From: Streptomyces sp. RerS4
GTDB taxonomy: Bacteria > Actinomycetota > Actinomycetes > Streptomycetales > Streptomycetaceae
NCBI RefSeq assembly: GCF_023515955.1
Contig: NZ_CP097322.1
Span: 2,110,001 to 2,174,000 of the forward strand
Direction of reading: 5' to 3'
Length of the DNA stretch: 64,000 nucleotides
Shown: in pieces, positions 63,445 through 64,000 of the stretch
How the letters are laid out: every line of letters begins with the position of its first letter
Position numbering within the stretch: the stretch's first letter is position 1
The notes under the pieces: model-generated
What the model was told of the DNA's origin: nothing
Databases searched by the model: none
Seen by the model: only the letters and a program-made list of their open reading frames with translations
Position numbers and translations under genes: made by a program

Positions 63445-64000
63445 TCAGGACGGGAGGTGGGAGCGGACTTCCGTTGCGGCCTCGTCGCCGTAGGCCTTCG
63501 TGAAGCGGTCCATGAAGTGCGCGCGCGCCAGGGTGTATTCCTGGGTGCCCAGCGTCTCGATGACGAGCGTCGCCAGCATGCAGCCGACCTGCGCGGCCCG
63601 CTCCAGGTCGACCCCCCAGCCGAGCCCGGTCAGGAAGCCCGCGCGGAACGCGTCGCCGACGCCCGTCGGGTCGACCTTCGCGGTCTCCTCGGGGCACCCG
63701 ACCAGGATCGGCTCGTGCCCGACCCGCTCGATCCGCACGCCCTGCGAGCCCAGCGTGGTGACCCGGGTGCCGACCTTGCTCAGGATCTCCTCGTCGGTCC
63801 AGCCGGACTTCGACTCGATGAGGCCCTTCTCGTACTCGTTCGAGAAGAGGTACGTCGCCCCCTCCATCAGGGTGCGGATGTTCTCGCCGTCCATCCGGGC
63901 GATCTGCTGCGAGAAGTCCGCCGCGAACGGGATGCCGCGCGTACGGCACTCCTCCGTGTGGCGGAGCATCGCCTCGGGGTCGTCGGCGCCGATGAGGACG
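63445..64000 (-). CDS. PfkB/ribokinase-family carbohydrate kinase (partial, N-terminus outside window)
   Basis: The frame is open through position 64000, and the visible 185 residues form the C-terminal half. Anion-hole motif VDPTGVGDAFRAGFLTG (PfkB signature 2, catalytic Asp) is present, along with VLIGADDPEAMLRHTEECRTRGIPFAADFSQQIARMD and FSNEYEKGLIESKSGWTDEEI. It phosphorylates a sugar or nucleoside with ATP; the pattern fits the adenosine-kinase-like CbhK type of Streptomyces (SCO2158). It is convergent with the cysteine desulfurase-TusA gene across the palindrome. Confidence 0.9.
   Translation of the reverse strand, partial: VLIGADDPEAMLRHTEECRTRGIPFAADFSQQIARMDGENIRTLMEGATYLFSNEYEKGLIESKSGWTDEEILSKVGTRVTTLGSQGVRIERVGHEPILVGCPEETAKVDPTGVGDAFRAGFLTGLGWGVDLERAAQVGCMLATLVIETLGTQEYTLARAHFMDRFTKAYGDEAATEVRSHLPS

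Overview
The window is high-GC actinobacterial chromosome. Its codon use, frequent GTG starts, actinobacterial gene families (DUF3040, SAV_6107-type HEPN, Rv2175c-type DNA-binding protein, PASTA kinase, MacRS, class II DAHP synthase) and gene order point to a Streptomyces or a close relative. From memory, and not checked, the order resembles the core region of S. coelicolor between the dcw cluster and the cta genes, roughly SCO2094-SCO2158. I saw no tRNA, rRNA, CRISPR array or large biosynthetic cluster.

Layout. 1-3.5 kb: a TetR-type regulator (cut by the window edge), a YhgE/Pip-like membrane protein and an ABC-like ATPase form one minus-strand operon behind a near-ideal TetR operator. 3.6-8.8 kb: a HEPN protein, a methyltransferase, DUF3040 and DUF4126 membrane proteins, a phytoene-desaturase-like FAD enzyme and a Tyr/Gln-rich membrane protein. 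8.8-14.7 kb: one-carbon and thiamine metabolism (metF, thiE, and thiO-thiS-thiG behind a TPP riboswitch), with a ferredoxin-reductase-like flavoprotein and a small DNA-binding protein. 14.9-19.4 kb: a PASTA Ser/Thr kinase, an IS605/IS1341-type element carrying an apparently intact tnpB, endonuclease IV and a DUF4396 remnant. 19.4-21.1 kb: a sulfite-oxidase-like molybdoenzyme, bacterioferritin and an iron-box-controlled Bfd ferredoxin.

21.2-27 kb: aromatic and glycolytic metabolism. This holds class II DAHP synthase, fused TrpEG under a Trp-codon attenuator, a D-2-hydroxyacid dehydrogenase, and a phosphofructokinase with pyrophosphate-type residues. 27-33.5 kb: the MacRS two-component system, a lysophospholipid acyltransferase, an esterase, a broken PHB-depolymerase-like esterase, an EEP phosphatase and the ROK glucokinase glkA. 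33.5-42 kb: the DUF5304 gene upstream of glkA, an ArsA-like ATPase with a degenerate P-loop, an SRPBCC protein, a metallophosphoesterase, an acyl-CoA ligase, cholesterol oxidase and a PimB-like mannosyltransferase. 42.1-50.3 kb: a 161-bp MITE, a frameshifted MA-type metallopeptidase, two tandem NlpC/P60 hydrolases, a NYN-domain protein, a rhomboid protease, a stand-alone RAM-domain protein and a class V aminotransferase.

50.8-61.4 kb: trpD and the aerobic respiratory chain. ctaE-qcrC-qcrA-qcrB and ctaC-ctaD-ctaF are two tightly overlapped operons encoding the bc1-aa3 supercomplex. They flank a receiver-like protein and an L,D-transpeptidase. 61.6-64 kb: a cysteine desulfurase fused to a TusA sulfur carrier, a large intergenic palindrome, and a PfkB-type kinase running off the window end.

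The clearest control elements are the TetR palindrome, the TPP riboswitch, the trp attenuator (apparently leaderless), the iron boxes before bfd, and palindromes upstream of metF, the D-2-hydroxyacid dehydrogenase and the acyl-CoA ligase.
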